Assembly (NCBI GenBank): GCA_025808875.1
Contig: CP075528.1
Location: forward strand, 4,834,473-4,898,472
Length of the DNA stretch: 64,000 nucleotides
Origin: Enhydrobacter sp.
GTDB lineage: Bacteria > Pseudomonadota > Alphaproteobacteria > Reyranellales > Reyranellaceae
Reading direction: 5' to 3'
Of this stretch, positions 1 through 7,196 are shown piece after piece. The notes beneath the pieces are model-generated. The model did not search any database and was not told the DNA's origin. It worked only from the letters and a program-made list of their open reading frames with translations. How positions within the stretch are numbered: position 1 is the first letter of the stretch; every line of letters starts with the position of its first letter. The position numbers were made by a program, and so were the translations under genes.

Positions 1-768
1 GACCGCGTCGACGCCGCGGGCCAGCATCAGCGTGTCGCGCCGGGCGGCGCCGCTCTCGATGTCGGCCTGTTCCGGGTAGACCAGCAACCGGCCGTCGAGC
101 GGCTCGCCCCGCCAACGCGGCAGATCCGGTGCGTAGCGCTCGCCCGGCAGGTCGAGCCGTGCCTCGTGGTCGTCCAAGCCGCGCAGCCAGTCGCCGCGCT
201 CGAGCAGCAACTCGCCTCGCCTCAACCTCAGCGCCGCATCGTCGGGCCGCGTCGTCAGCGCCATATCGAGATCGGCAAGTGCGCCCATCCAGTCGCCGCG
301 CGCCGCCAGCAGCCGGGCGCGCGCGCTCAGCGAGGGCACCAGGCGATGGTCGATCGACAGCGCCTCGTCGAAGGCGCGTTCCGCCTCTTCGGCCCGACCG
401 AGTGCCTCGAGCGCGCGGCCGCGATTGTGGGCGATCGCGGGATCGCCGGGCTTGAGCGCCGCGGCGCGGTCGAGCGCGGCGAGGGCCGGTGCATGGTCGC
501 CCAGCATCGACAGGCAGCCGGCGAGATTGATCTGGGCGGCGGCGTCGCGCGGCAGGAACCTGGCGGCGCGATCGAGAGGCTCGCGTGCCTCGGCGAAGCG
601 TCCGAGCTTCAGGCGCACTTGGCCGAGCAGATGAAGCGCCTGGCCGGAGTTGGGCCGCGCCGCCACCACGCGGGCGAACAGCCGTTCGGCGCCCGCGAAG
701 TCGCCCGTCGCGGCGTGCCGGATGGCATCGCGTGCCAGTTCGTCGACCTTTGAATCGGAGACAGTCAC
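1..768 (-). CDS. TPR-repeat protein, C-terminus outside window
   Basis: The gene reads leftward from a GTG at 768 and is still open at base 1, so only the first 256 residues are visible. An in-frame TAG lies four codons upstream of the GTG, so the start cannot be much earlier. The visible part is a run of about five tetratricopeptide repeats (helical pairs with the A-x4-G-x7-A/F pattern), roughly residues 10-195. It is followed by a W-R-G-E-P-L-D-G-R-L-L-V segment typical of proteins where TPRs precede a glycosyltransferase-9-like domain. That second domain lies outside the window and is inferred. There is no signal peptide. The role is probably protein-protein interaction in envelope or glycan work, but the partner is unknown. 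Confidence 0.8.
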   Translation of the reverse strand, partial: MTVSDSKVDELARDAIRHAATGDFAGAERLFARVVAARPNSGQALHLLGQVRLKLGRFAEAREPLDRAARFLPRDAAAQINLAGCLSMLGDHAPALAALDRAAALKPGDPAIAHNRGRALEALGRAEEAERAFDEALSIDHRLVPSLSARARLLAARGDWMGALADLDMALTTRPDDAALRLRRGELLLERGDWLRGLDDHEARLDLPGERYAPDLPRWRGEPLDGRLLVYPEQADIESGAARRDTLMLARGVDAV

Positions 769-802
769 GCGCGGGCTCTAACAGAGCCGGCGGCGCAAGG
801 GC

Positions 803-851
803 AAAGAAAAAGCCGGCGGTCGACAGGGAGGCTGGGGAGTCGACCGCCGGC
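803..851 (-). terminator. Intrinsic terminator after the DUF1127 gene
   Basis: A perfect 13-bp inverted repeat (arms 812-824 and 839-851, 14-nt loop) is followed on the minus strand by a T-rich tract at 811-803. It lies 72 bp past the stop of the DUF1127 gene and before the start of the TPR gene. It should therefore separate the two leftward transcripts. A second, imperfect GC-rich hairpin lies beside it at about 856-903. Confidence 0.8.
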
Positions 852-922
852 AGCGTCCGGAGAGGATCGGGCCCGGCAGGGTAGGGTTCGGGCCCGTCTC
901 CGGAACTCGGGAAACCGCCGGA

Positions 923-1126
923 CTAGGCCCGCCAGAAGGGCTTGTTGGCCTCGAAGGCGACCTGGCCGGCGTTCAACCCGATGTCGTGCAGGGTGCGGGC
1001 GCCGAGGTTGCCAAGCTCATGCCGCTCGCGGCTGCGCCGGCGCCAGGTCTTGACCACGTCGGCGAAGGTGGCGATCGAACCGAGATGCAGGGTCGGCGAG
1101 GTGTAGGACGGGGACATCCGGGCCAT
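923..1126 (-). CDS. Small DUF1127 (YjiS-like) protein
   Basis: This is a 67-residue protein with the DUF1127 signature in its C-terminal half: W-R-R-R...R-H-E-L-x-x-L-x-x-R-x-L-x-D-I-G-L. The family is abundant in alphaproteobacteria. Some short members there take part in RNA turnover and in phosphate or carbon metabolism, but no biochemical role can be assigned to this one. The start is well supported by an AGGAG about 7 nt upstream of the ATG. It is transcribed divergently from the LysR gene and ends before a strong terminator, so it is probably a single-gene unit. A LysR/DUF1127 divergent pair suggests the regulator may control it. Confidence 0.8.
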   Translation of the reverse strand: MARMSPSYTSPTLHLGSIATFADVVKTWRRRSRERHELGNLGARTLHDIGLNAGQVAFEANKPFWRA

Positions 1127-1189
1127 GGTCGGCTCCTGAAGAAGGTGGGTGTTTGCTGGCCGGTGATGTGCGCCCGCGAGCCGCTCTTT

Positions 1190-1205
1190 ACAAATGACCC
1201 TTTGT
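1190..1205. promoter_or_regulatory. ACAAA-N6-TTTGT inverted repeat, candidate LysR-type site
   Basis: The 135-bp gap between the divergent DUF1127 and LysR genes holds a perfect 5-6-5 inverted repeat inside a locally AT-rich stretch, 56 bp upstream of the LysR start codon. LysR-type regulators usually bind dyads of about this size in the promoter they share with a divergent target, so this is a plausible autoregulatory site. The match is short and could arise by chance. Confidence 0.4.
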
Positions 1206-1261
1206 CCGCTTTTGATTAATTTACCTCATCCGATAGACACTGCTTCCCGAAGGGATTTCCC

Positions 1262-2161
1262 ATGAAGCGCACGCTGCCTCCGCTCAATGGCTTGAGGGCT
1301 TTCGAAGCGGCCGCACGCCACATGAGCTTCACCGATGCGGCCCAGGAACTGAACGTCACCCAGGCCGCGATCAGCCATCAGGTGCGCGGGCTGGAACTGC
1401 GGCTCGGATTAAAATTGTTCGTGCGCAGAAACCGCTCGCTGCTGCTCTCGGAGTCGGGCCAGGCCTACCTGCCGGCGGTGCGCGCCGCGTTCGATCAACT
1501 GAACGAGGCGACGGAGAAACTGCTGCACAAGGATCGCGGCGGCAATCTCACCGTGACGACCACGGCGTCCTTCGCCACTAAGTGGCTGGTGCCGCGCCTC
1601 GGCGGGTTCCAGCGCGCCAATCCGGAGATCGACGTGCGCGTCAGCACCGGCACGGGACTCGTCGATTTCTCGCGCGAGGACGTCGATATCGGCATCCGCT
1701 ACGGCCGCGGTCAGTGGCCCAACCTCGTGGCCGAGCGACTGGTCGGTGAGGACGTGTTGCCGGTCTGCGCACCGTCGCTGCTCAAGGGCCCGAACGCGCT
1801 CAGGAAACCCGTCGATCTCAAGCGTTTCACGCTGCTGCATATCGGCACCTTTCCGGACGACTGGCAGGTCTGGCTGACCGCTGCCGGCATCAAGGGCATC
1901 GACGCCACTCGCGGCGTCACGTTCGACAACGCCGTCGTCGCCTACCAGGCCGCGATGGACGGCCTGGGCGTGGCGCTCGGCCGCAATCCGCTGGTCACTC
2001 CCGACCTCAAGGCGGGCCGTCTGGTGGCGCCCTTCGACTTCAAGCTGCCGACCGAGCTCGCCTACTATGCCGTCTATCCGGCCGAGGCGATTCGCCGCCG
2101 CAAGATCAAGGCGTTTCGCGACTGGCTGATGACCCTGGCCGAAGCCGCACCCGCGCCCTGA
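1262..2161 (+). CDS. LysR-family regulator, GcvA-like
   Basis: The protein has 299 residues, the normal LysR length. The N-terminal winged helix-turn-helix is at about residues 6-65 (L-N-G-L-R-A-F-E-A-A-A-R, then S-F-T-D-A-A-x-E-L-x-V-T-Q-A-A-I-S-H-Q). A type-2 periplasmic-binding-like effector domain spans about 90-295. The opening P-P-L-N-G-L-R-A-F-E-A-A-A-R-H and the I-G-I-R-Y-G-R-G-x-W segment are typical of the GcvA/AmpR-like subgroup. The co-inducer is unknown. It is divergent from the DUF1127 gene and 71 bp before the flavin monooxygenase operon, either of which could be its target. Confidence 0.92.
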   Translation: MKRTLPPLNGLRAFEAAARHMSFTDAAQELNVTQAAISHQVRGLELRLGLKLFVRRNRSLLLSESGQAYLPAVRAAFDQLNEATEKLLHKDRGGNLTVTTTASFATKWLVPRLGGFQRANPEIDVRVSTGTGLVDFSREDVDIGIRYGRGQWPNLVAERLVGEDVLPVCAPSLLKGPNALRKPVDLKRFTLLHIGTFPDDWQVWLTAAGIKGIDATRGVTFDNAVVAYQAAMDGLGVALGRNPLVTPDLKAGRLVAPFDFKLPTELAYYAVYPAEAIRRRKIKAFRDWLMTLAEAAPAP

Positions 2162-2191
2162 CTGGCCTCGACATCGGTTCCGTGACTCCGT

Positions 2192-2215
2192 CGATATTTG
2201 CATTTACAAATATCG
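2192..2215. promoter_or_regulatory. Perfect 9-6-9 palindrome before the LLM/MarR operon
   Basis: CGATATTTG and CAAATATCG arms flank a 6-nt spacer, ending 17 bp before the ATG of the flavin-dependent oxidoreductase. The AT-rich arms stand out from the GC-rich surroundings. Size, symmetry and position fit a MarR-family operator, and a MarR gene is second in the operon. I infer autorepression by that MarR protein. Confidence 0.65.
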
Positions 2216-2232
2216 GCTCCGGGAGGAACGCG

Positions 2233-3291
2233 ATGGACTTCGGCTACTTCACGCTGAGCGACAACCGCTATCCGAACAACCCGCGCAGCGCCGAGTCGTT
2301 CATCGCGGACATCTACGAAGAGGCGCTGTTCGCCGAGCGGGTCGGGCTGAACTCGGCCTGGATCGGCGAACATCACTTCAATCTGCTGGGCGTCAATGCC
2401 TCGCCGCTCGCGATCCTGGCACAGCTCGCCGGCGCGACGAAGAAACTCAGGCTCGCGCCGGCCGTCACGCTGCTGCCGGTGCATCACCCCCTGCACGTCG
2501 CTGAGGAATGGGCGACCCTCGATCTGCTGTCGGGCGGCCGCGTCGACTTCGCCGCCGGACGCGGCTACGACCGAAAGGAATACGAGCCGTTCGGCGCCTC
2601 CTTCGAGGATTCCTCCGAGCTGTTCGCCGAGGCGCTGGAGATCGTGTGGCGGGCCTGGACGGAGCCCGGCAGATGGAGCCACCGCGGCAAGTTCTACCAG
2701 TTCGAGGATATCGAGATACGTCCCAGGCCGGCGCAACGACCCCTGCGTCCCTACGTGGCCTGCTTTTCGCGTCCCTCCATGGAGCTCGCTGCCCGCAACG
2801 ACTGGCACGTGATCTATGCACCCTTTGCCGCCGCCATGGTCTACGGATCGCTCGGCGATGCCGTCCGCATCTATCGCGAGACCTGCGAGCAGCAGTTCGG
2901 GCGGCCGATGCGGCGTGCCATGTGCTCCTACTTCGTGCATATCGCGTCGACGCCGGAGGAGGAGCGGTACGGCAAGGAAGCCCTGGTGCGCTATTTTCAG
3001 GATGCCCTGATCGCCGCGTTCCCGTCGGCGTCGGGAGAGAAGGTGCCGCCGACCTACAAGTACTTCGTCGACATCGTGAACATTCTGCGCGACATGCGGC
3101 CGGAGAAGCTCACCGACAAGTCGATCCTGTGCGGCAACCCGCAACACATCGTCGATACACTGAAGAAGGTCGAGGCGGCGGGGATCTCCGAGGTCATTCT
3201 CTATTTCAACTACGGCCAGAAGCCGCACGCGCTGGTGAAGGAGCAGATGGAACGCTTCATGCGCGAGGTCGCCCCGCACTTCGCGTCATGA
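2233..3291 (+). CDS. LLM-class flavin-dependent oxidoreductase (luciferase-like)
   Basis: The 352-residue protein belongs to the bacterial-luciferase-like (LLM) TIM-barrel superfamily of reduced-flavin-dependent monooxygenases. Visible landmarks are the N-terminal strand M-D-F-G-Y-F, the W-I-G-E-H-H-F segment near residue 52, and the L-D-x-L-S-G-G-R-V-x-F...G-R-G-Y motif near 95-115 that forms the phosphate/flavin site. The substrate cannot be predicted. An upstream in-frame ATG at 2182 lies before the palindrome. The ATG at 2233 is preferred because GGGAGG sits 6 nt before it. The stop overlaps the start of the MarR gene (ATGA), so the two are translationally coupled. Confidence 0.9.
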   Translation: MDFGYFTLSDNRYPNNPRSAESFIADIYEEALFAERVGLNSAWIGEHHFNLLGVNASPLAILAQLAGATKKLRLAPAVTLLPVHHPLHVAEEWATLDLLSGGRVDFAAGRGYDRKEYEPFGASFEDSSELFAEALEIVWRAWTEPGRWSHRGKFYQFEDIEIRPRPAQRPLRPYVACFSRPSMELAARNDWHVIYAPFAAAMVYGSLGDAVRIYRETCEQQFGRPMRRAMCSYFVHIASTPEEERYGKEALVRYFQDALIAAFPSASGEKVPPTYKYFVDIVNILRDMRPEKLTDKSILCGNPQHIVDTLKKVEAAGISEVILYFNYGQKPHALVKEQMERFMREVAPHFAS

Positions 3292-3725
3292 AGGCGCTCG
3301 ACGACTACCTGCCCTACCTGCTGAACCGTGCCGGTGCGCGGCTGGCCGCCTCCTTCGCCGAGGAAATCCGTCCTCTCGGCGCAAACCTGCAGATGTGGCG
3401 CGTGCTTGCGGCGCTGCACGAGCGGGACGGGCGGCGCATGGGCGACCTCGCGGCGATCACGTCGATCAAGGTCTCGACGCTCACCCGCCTGATCGACCGC
3501 ATGGAACGCAAGACTCTCGTGGTGCGGCGGCAGGACCGGGCGGATGCGCGCGCCGTCGCCCTCCACGTCTCGGCCGCGGGCCGCCGGCTCACGCGAAAAA
3601 TCTTGCCGATCGCCGAACGCTACGAAAGAGTGGCGCTCCGTGGCTTCGGCAGCGCTGAAACCACGCGGTTGAAGACAGCACTACGCCGGCTCTTCGACAA
3701 CATGGATGGATTGCGCAAGGAATAG
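3288..3725 (+). CDS. MarR-family transcriptional regulator
   Basis: The 145-residue protein has the MarR winged-helix fold. The helix-turn-helix is at about 50-75 (M-G-D-L-A-A-I-T-S-I-K-V-S-T-L-T-R-L-I-D-R-M-E) and the wing carries R-R-Q-D-R-A-D-A-R-A, the D-x-R signature of the family. It overlaps the upstream oxidoreductase by four bases and is followed 9 bp later by a PNPOx-like gene, so all three form one operon. The palindrome at 2192-2215 is the obvious candidate operator. The ligand is unknown, but a phenolic or aromatic compound would be usual for the family. Confidence 0.92.
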   Translation: MKALDDYLPYLLNRAGARLAASFAEEIRPLGANLQMWRVLAALHERDGRRMGDLAAITSIKVSTLTRLIDRMERKTLVVRRQDRADARAVALHVSAAGRRLTRKILPIAERYERVALRGFGSAETTRLKTALRRLFDNMDGLRKE

Positions 3726-3734
3726 GAGGTCGCC

Positions 3735-4358
3735 ATGGCGCAACTCAAGTCGATCGAGGATCTGCGTCGGATTGTCACCGAGCCGCGGCCGGCGACGCGC
3801 ACCAAGATACTCGATGCGCTCGACGAGCAGTCGATCGCTTTCCTGAAGAGGTGTCCCTTCGCCCTAGTCGGCACGGTGTCCGCCGACGGCACGCTCGAAG
3901 TCTCGCCCAAGGGAGACGAGCCGGGCTTCATCCGCGTCGAGGACCCGCACACGCTGTTGATCCCCGAGCGCGTGGGCAACAACCTCGCGTTCGGACTTTC
4001 CAACATGATCGACAACGGCAGGATCGGCATGATCTGCCTGGTCCCAGCGACCGGCGAGACCCTGCGCATCTCGGGCACGGCCGAGGTCTACGACGATGCC
4101 GATCTGGTCGCCTCGCTTTCTTCGCTGGGCAAGCCGGCGTTGCTGGCGACCCGCGTGCGCATCAAACACTGTTATTTCCATTGCGCCCGCTCGGTGGTAC
4201 GCGCGGGCTTGTGGAGGCCGGAATCCTGGCCGACGCCGGGCCGGGTCTCGTTCGGCAAGATCATCGCGCCCAAGATCGGGGCGGGCGACGACGTCGCCGC
4301 CCAGATCGACGCCAGTGTCGAGGGCGCCTATACGACACGCCTCTGGAGCAACGGTTAG
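3735..4358 (+). CDS. Pyridoxamine-5'-phosphate-oxidase-like FMN protein (MSMEG_1061 type)
   Basis: This 207-residue protein has the split-barrel FMN-binding fold. The core F-A-L-V-G-T-V-S-A-D-G-T-L-E-V-S-P-K-G-D-E-P-G-F at about 42-65 and the L-L-I-P-E-R-x-G-N-N segment at about 74-85 match the MSMEG_1061 subgroup of general-stress/PNPOx-like proteins. Such proteins usually bind FMN or F420 and reduce unknown substrates. They do not make pyridoxal phosphate. It has an AGGAGG 6 nt before its ATG and is third in the LLM-MarR operon, so it probably works in the same flavin-dependent detoxification or catabolic step. Its 3' end overlaps by four bases the end of the convergent racemase-like gene. 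Confidence 0.88.
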   Translation: MAQLKSIEDLRRIVTEPRPATRTKILDALDEQSIAFLKRCPFALVGTVSADGTLEVSPKGDEPGFIRVEDPHTLLIPERVGNNLAFGLSNMIDNGRIGMICLVPATGETLRISGTAEVYDDADLVASLSSLGKPALLATRVRIKHCYFHCARSVVRAGLWRPESWPTPGRVSFGKIIAPKIGAGDDVAAQIDASVEGAYTTRLWSNG

Positions 4359-5029
4359 CGCTTCGACGTCAGCCGGTATATCGCGTCGATATGAATGTCG
4401 GCACAATCGACCAGCTGGAAGCCCGGATCGTGACCGGCGAAGGCGAGGAAGAGGTCGGTGCCGCCCAGCATGATTGCCTCGACGCCGCGTTCACGCACGA
4501 GATGGCGACCGACATTCAGGAATATCTGGCGCTGATGATCGGTGATCCGGCCGATGCTCGCCATGTCGACATAGGCGGCGTGAATGCGGTCGAGGTCGTC
4601 CCCTTCCGGCGCGACCAGCTCCGCCGAGGCGACGCCGCCATAGAGCTTGCTTTCCATCACCGTGCGCGTGCCCATCACGCCGATCCTTCGCAGGCCGCGC
4701 GCCACGATGGCCGCGTCGACCTCGGGTATGGCGTTCACGAGCGGGAGCGGTGAAATCGGCTCGAGCTCCCGAATGCAGAAATGTCCGCCCATCGAGGTCA
4801 CGGCAGCCGCTTGCGCTCCGGCCGCCTTCATGCGGCCTATCAGGCGCGCGAAGATCTCCGCCTGCCGACCGGGATTCCGGTCGTTGAGGTTGCGCGACAT
4901 CTCACGGACGTCGGCATGGGCGATGGTGCATTCCAGTGGAATGCCGGCAGCAGCATGCCGGTCGATCAGCCCGCGATAGTAAAAATCCGTCGCGGCGGGT
5001 CCGATGCCGCCGATCAGCCCGATATGCAT
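4355..5029 (-). CDS. Aspartate/glutamate racemase-family protein lacking both catalytic cysteines
   Basis: The 224-residue protein aligns along its whole length with the Asp/Glu racemase family: N-terminal I-G-L-I-G-G-I-G-P-A-A-T, two pseudo-symmetric halves, and the usual length. The first catalytic cysteine lies in a P-C-N-T-A-H motif in active members. Here the site reads T-S-M-G-G-H with Ser79. The second, normally G-C-T-E, reads G-G-T-D with Gly190. A two-base cysteine mechanism is therefore not possible, although Cys85 is near the first site. It may be a hydrolase/isomerase variant or a binding protein. It begins 12 bp after the amidohydrolase gene, so the two are co-transcribed and probably act on the same metabolite. 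Confidence 0.85.
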   Translation of the reverse strand: MHIGLIGGIGPAATDFYYRGLIDRHAAAGIPLECTIAHADVREMSRNLNDRNPGRQAEIFARLIGRMKAAGAQAAAVTSMGGHFCIRELEPISPLPLVNAIPEVDAAIVARGLRRIGVMGTRTVMESKLYGGVASAELVAPEGDDLDRIHAAYVDMASIGRITDHQRQIFLNVGRHLVRERGVEAIMLGGTDLFLAFAGHDPGFQLVDCADIHIDAIYRLTSKR

Positions 5030-5041
5030 GGGCGCTCCGTC

Positions 5042-6280
5042 CTAGGTCAGTGTGTTCTTGTGGAAACGCCCGGCCTTCATGATCATTGGCAAGTGCGCGC
5101 CCTGGTCGAGGAAGAGCTCGAGCCTGCGCAGCGGGTTGCCGTCGATGGCGATCAGGTCGGCGTGGGCGCCTGGCTCAATCACGCCGAGCCTGCCCTCTTG
5201 GCGCAGGATCTTCGCGCCGACCGTCGTCGCCTGCCGAATGATCTCCAGCGGCTTCAGCACCTCGGCGCGGAACAGGAACTCGCGGCTCTGTTCGACCTGG
5301 AGCGGGCCCAGCAGATCGGAACCGTAACCCACCTCCACACCCGACTTCTTGCAGATCTCGAGGGAGCGCAGCGCGCCTTCCAGCACCACGTCGTTCTTCG
5401 CCAGCATGTCGGCGCTCATGCCGAACTGCCTGGCCCGCTCCTTCATCACGAAGTAGGTCACGAGGTTGGCGACCATGAAGCCACCGCTGGCTTTCAACCG
5501 TCGCGCCGACTTGAGGTCGATCAGGTTGCCGTGCTCGATGGTGCGCACGCCGTTCTCGATGGCGCGCGTGATGGCCTCGGGCGTGTAGGCGTGCGCCAGC
5601 ACGTAGCGGCCGAAGTTGCGTGCCTCGTCCGTGGCGGCGGCAATCTCCTCGGCGGAAAACTGCAGCGAGTCGAGCGGGTCGTAGGGCGAGGCGACTCCGC
5701 CAGAACACATGATCTTGATCTGGTCGGCACCGAGCCGCATCTGTTCGCGTACCGTCCGGCGCACTTCGTCGGCACCGTCGGCGATGGCCATGCAATAGGT
5801 CATGGCGTTGCAGCAGTGGCAGGGGGCCAACTGGACGTCGGTTCGGCGCCGCGAATCGGAATGTCCGCCGGTCGGCCCTATGGCACGGCCGGATATGAAG
5901 AGCCGAGGACCGTCGATGAGGCCTGACTCGACGGCCATCTTGATTCCCCAGTCGGCGCCACCGGTGTCGCGCACGGTGGTGAAGCCGCGGTCGAGCATGC
6001 CGCGCATCAGCGTAGCCGCCTGGGCGGCCAGCAGGGTGAGTGGCACGGCTTCCAGATGGCGCAGGTTCACCTCAGTCAAGAAGACGTGGACGTGGCAATC
6101 GATCAGGCCCGGCATCAGCGTGCACCCGCCGCCGTCGATCGTGCGCGCATCGGGCGCCTTGATCGGCCTGCTCGAGACCTCGCGTACGGTGCCGCCCTCG
6201 ATCAGCACTTCGTAGCCGCCACGCACTTCGTCCCAGCGAGGGTCGAGCAGGCGGAAGTTCCGGAACAGGGTCTGCGACAT
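5042..6280 (-). CDS. Amidohydrolase-family metal-dependent hydrolase
   Basis: The 412-residue protein is of the imidazolonepropionase/prolidase-like amidohydrolase group. Metal ligands can be followed: H-x-H in D-C-H-V-H-V at about residue 64, a likely carboxylated lysine in Q-I-K-I-M-C-S-G-G at about 192, histidines in L-A-H-A-Y and I-E-H-G-N-L, and the aspartate in Y-G-S-D-L-L-G near 322. It has no signal peptide. It hydrolyses a C-N bond in a cyclic or linear amide, but the substrate is not determined. It is first in an operon with the cysteine-less racemase-like protein. Confidence 0.9.
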   Translation of the reverse strand: MSQTLFRNFRLLDPRWDEVRGGYEVLIEGGTVREVSSRPIKAPDARTIDGGGCTLMPGLIDCHVHVFLTEVNLRHLEAVPLTLLAAQAATLMRGMLDRGFTTVRDTGGADWGIKMAVESGLIDGPRLFISGRAIGPTGGHSDSRRRTDVQLAPCHCCNAMTYCMAIADGADEVRRTVREQMRLGADQIKIMCSGGVASPYDPLDSLQFSAEEIAAATDEARNFGRYVLAHAYTPEAITRAIENGVRTIEHGNLIDLKSARRLKASGGFMVANLVTYFVMKERARQFGMSADMLAKNDVVLEGALRSLEICKKSGVEVGYGSDLLGPLQVEQSREFLFRAEVLKPLEIIRQATTVGAKILRQEGRLGVIEPGAHADLIAIDGNPLRRLELFLDQGAHLPMIMKAGRFHKNTLT

Positions 6281-6347
6281 CGATGCTCGGCCGAATCCTG
6301 CCGCAACCCTACGATGGCGCTCGATTCGGCGCTACAGTCGACGCGGG

Positions 6348-6905
6348 ATGCGGAGGATCGTCGTGTTCGGGACCACGGGGTCGGGCAAGAGTTGGCTGGC
6401 CGGACGGCTCGCCGAGCGAATGGGCCTGCGCGTGGTCGAACTCGATGCGCTCTACTGGGGTCGCGACTGGCAGCCCGTTCCGCTCGACCTCTTCCGACAT
6501 CGTGTCGATTGCGAGACTCGGGATGGCGGCTGGATCGTCGTCGGCATCTACGGTCAGGTGCGCGACATCACGTGGGGCGCGGCCGACACGCTGGTCTGGC
6601 TCGATCTGCCCTTGCCGTTGGTCACCTGGCGGTTGCTACGGCGGACGCTGAAGCGGGCTTGGACGAAGGAAGATCTATGGGGCACCGGCAACACCGAGTC
6701 CTTCGTCCGCACGTTCTTCAGCCGGCACTCGATCCTGTTGTGGGCGGTGCAGACCCATCGCCGCAATAGAGTGCGCTTCACTCAGGAATGCGAGCACTAC
6801 AAGGAAGGCCGCCATATCGTCCGGCTACGGAGTGCAGCGGAACTTGAACGCTTCGCCGCCGGCTTGGGCGCGTCCGAGGCGCACCGACTGCAAATTGCCG
6901 ACTGA
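6348..6905 (+). CDS. Small P-loop kinase, FlaR/adenylate-kinase-like
   Basis: The 185-residue P-loop NTPase has Walker A G-T-T-G-S-G-K-S at residues 8-15, followed by the L-A-x-R-L-A-E-R...V-E-L-D-A-L-Y-W-G pattern seen in 'topology modulation protein' FlaR and related adenylate-kinase-like proteins. A lid-like R-R-T-L-K-R-A-W region lies near 100-112. Family members are probably nucleotide or small-molecule kinases with unproven substrates. It is a single gene, divergent from the amidohydrolase with a 67-bp gap. The start is the first ATG of the frame and lacks a clear Shine-Dalgarno, so it could be leaderless. Confidence 0.8.
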   Translation: MRRIVVFGTTGSGKSWLAGRLAERMGLRVVELDALYWGRDWQPVPLDLFRHRVDCETRDGGWIVVGIYGQVRDITWGAADTLVWLDLPLPLVTWRLLRRTLKRAWTKEDLWGTGNTESFVRTFFSRHSILLWAVQTHRRNRVRFTQECEHYKEGRHIVRLRSAAELERFAAGLGASEAHRLQIAD

Positions 6906-6995
6906 CACAAAATTCCCCGCTGCTGCCCCACAATTGTCACAGGCGGTGCCCATCTGATTCCTGTCCGCAGTGGGATGCGGGCGGAGCAAAATGCG

Positions 6996-7190
6996 ATGAT
7001 CGTCAAGGGTTTGATCAAGGGTGCCGCGATGTTCGTCGCGGGCGCCATGTTGGTCTGGGGGCTTGCCGGGATTCTTCAGACTCGCGCCAGCGTGCAAAAC
7101 GAGGCAAGCGCCGCACGCGCGGCGACTGTGCCCGCACCCTCCCTTGCCCATTCACCGGGCAAGCGGTCCGCGGCGCACTGGATGTTCTGA
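6996..7190 (+). CDS. Small single-pass membrane protein, unknown
   Basis: I do not recognise this protein. It has 64 residues from the ATG at 6996 (GCGGAG 9 nt upstream) or 71 from the ATG at 6975. One hydrophobic segment near the N-terminus (G-A-A-M-F-V-A-G-A-M-L-V-W-G-L-A-G-I) is followed by an Ala/Ser-rich tail, which suggests a one-pass inner-membrane protein or an uncleaved signal anchor. It lies in a short gap between the kinase and the convergent CoA transferase, ending 7 bp before that gene's stop. Confidence 0.45.
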   Translation: MIVKGLIKGAAMFVAGAMLVWGLAGILQTRASVQNEASAARAATVPAPSLAHSPGKRSAAHWMF

Positions 7191-7196
7191 CGATCG

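Noticed and set aside
2074..3279. 401-codon minus-strand open frame
   Set aside because: It lies opposite the LLM oxidoreductase, has the Arg/His/Gly-rich composition of an antisense frame in GC-rich DNA, and has no recognisable motif.
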